A stretch of 64,000 nucleotides of DNA from an uncultured Hoeflea sp. (lineage in GTDB: Bacteria > Pseudomonadota > Alphaproteobacteria > Rhizobiales > Rhizobiaceae): NCBI RefSeq assembly GCF_947501405.1, contig NZ_CANMVK010000003.1:186001-250000 (forward strand). Direction: 5' to 3'. This document shows, piece after piece, positions 63,185-64,000 of the stretch. Positions within the stretch are counted from its first letter, which is position 1. Each line of letters begins with the position of its first letter. Both the position numbers and the translations under genes were made by a program. The notes beneath the pieces were generated by a model. The model was given only the letters and a program-made list of their open reading frames with translations, had not been told where the DNA came from and did no database searches.

Positions 63185-64000
63185 TCGTCTTTCTCATCTA
63201 TGTCGCGATTTTCGCGCTCGCCTATATCGCCTATCGCGCCTGGGACCGCTCGCAAGAACACCGGCATGATTTCACAAGCCTGAAGACCGTTACCTTCGGC
63301 GATGAAAGCGCGGTGTCCGCCAATCGTTTCGGCTCGGTGGTATCGATCGTGGCGCTGTTCGCAATCTGGGGCGCGTTCACAGGTTCGGTGATCACCCCGC
63401 TGCATGTGCCAGGTCCATTTGTCGGCGACACCAGTTTTTCCTACACCGCGCGCAATGCGGCGGGTGAGACCGACGACGCCACCGTGGCCGTCCGCGTCTT
63501 CAAGGTTGGCGAGGACGTTCCGCTTCCCGAAGTGGACGCCAATGCCGATGGCTTTGCGGTTGATGACGCGCTCAAGATTGGCGCCTGGCGTTCAAGCCTT
63601 GGCCGGCCACACGAGAACGACATCGGCGGCGACCAGGAAGGCTACAGCGTCATCGCGATTGACGGACAGGCAATCGCTCCGGGCGAAACGGTGCGATTTT
63701 CCGACGGCTTGATCACCATGACCGCCAAGGGCAGCCTATCGATCAAGCCGGATACGGGTTGGCAGATGGAGCCGATCTGGCTGCCAGCGCCCGAAGCGGT
63801 AGTATCCGCCATGGTGAAAATAGCTGTCGATGGCTACAAGAACGTCTCGTTATGGGAACATCTCGGCTACTCGCTCGGGCGGGTGCTTCTAGGGTTCGCC
63901 ATCGGCAGCATTGTCGGCATTCCGCTCGGCTACGCCATGGGTCTGTCCAACTGGTTTCGCGGCTGGTTCGACCCGATTGTTGAGTTCATGCGTCCGGTGC
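63181..64000 (+). CDS. tauC: Taurine ABC transporter permease with N-terminal extracytoplasmic insertion (3' truncated by window end)
   Basis: ATGA overlap with tauB; ...ITPLHVPGPFVGDTSFSYTARNAAGETDDATVAVRVF...PIWLPAPEAVVSAMVKIAVDGYKNVSLWEHLGYSLGRVLLGFAIGSIVGIPLGYAMGLS (BPD_transp_1-like). Not in the ORF track because no stop occurs. Confidence 0.88.
   Translation, partial: MIVFLIYVAIFALAYIAYRAWDRSQEHRHDFTSLKTVTFGDESAVSANRFGSVVSIVALFAIWGAFTGSVITPLHVPGPFVGDTSFSYTARNAAGETDDATVAVRVFKVGEDVPLPEVDANADGFAVDDALKIGAWRSSLGRPHENDIGGDQEGYSVIAIDGQAIAPGETVRFSDGLITMTAKGSLSIKPDTGWQMEPIWLPAPEAVVSAMVKIAVDGYKNVSLWEHLGYSLGRVLLGFAIGSIVGIPLGYAMGLSNWFRGWFDPIVEFMRPV

Noticed and set aside
1-64000. CRISPR arrays, prophage, rRNA or tRNA genes, intact IS elements
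   Set aside because: None recognised by reading; tRNAscan-SE, Infernal and ISfinder searches would be needed to exclude small or divergent cases.

Overview
Chromosomal window from an alphaproteobacterium of Rhizobiales type, judged from gene order and protein families. Most of it is conserved housekeeping sequence. In order: the end of a Flp/tad pilus locus (cpaA 5' end plus two near-identical Flp pilins); secB, fxsA, a Tim44-like gene, mltA, smr and an XRE regulator; hslUV; hisB-hisH-hisA-hisF-hisE-coaA; pckA-chvI-chvG-hprK-EIIA(Man)-HPr; ahcY, divL, a tsaE-amgK fusion and a murU-like gene; addBA; trxA; folC-accD-trpA-trpB-trpF. An accessory stretch follows (PHA depolymerase, NAD-binding epimerase/LysR pair, orphan DegT aminotransferase). 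From about 50 kb to the end is an organosulfonate module: an IclR regulator, a GMC dehydrogenase and a TRAP transporter (probable isethionate branch), then Xsc, TauR, Tpa and TauABC (taurine branch). No rRNA, tRNA, CRISPR array, prophage or intact IS element was recognised. Main second-look items: a diverged partial duplication of the hisF 5' end forming a 36-codon ORF coupled between hisA and hisF; a 104-bp TA-flanked inverted-repeat (MITE-like) element whose end supplies the tauR stop codon; phased ACTGG(CCCTA) repeats shared by the xsc and tpa/tauA promoter regions; a TauC permease with a predicted roughly 120-aa extracytoplasmic insertion; and matching hairpins after both solute-binding-protein genes. 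All calls come from reading the sequence and supplied ORF translations; no database search was run.
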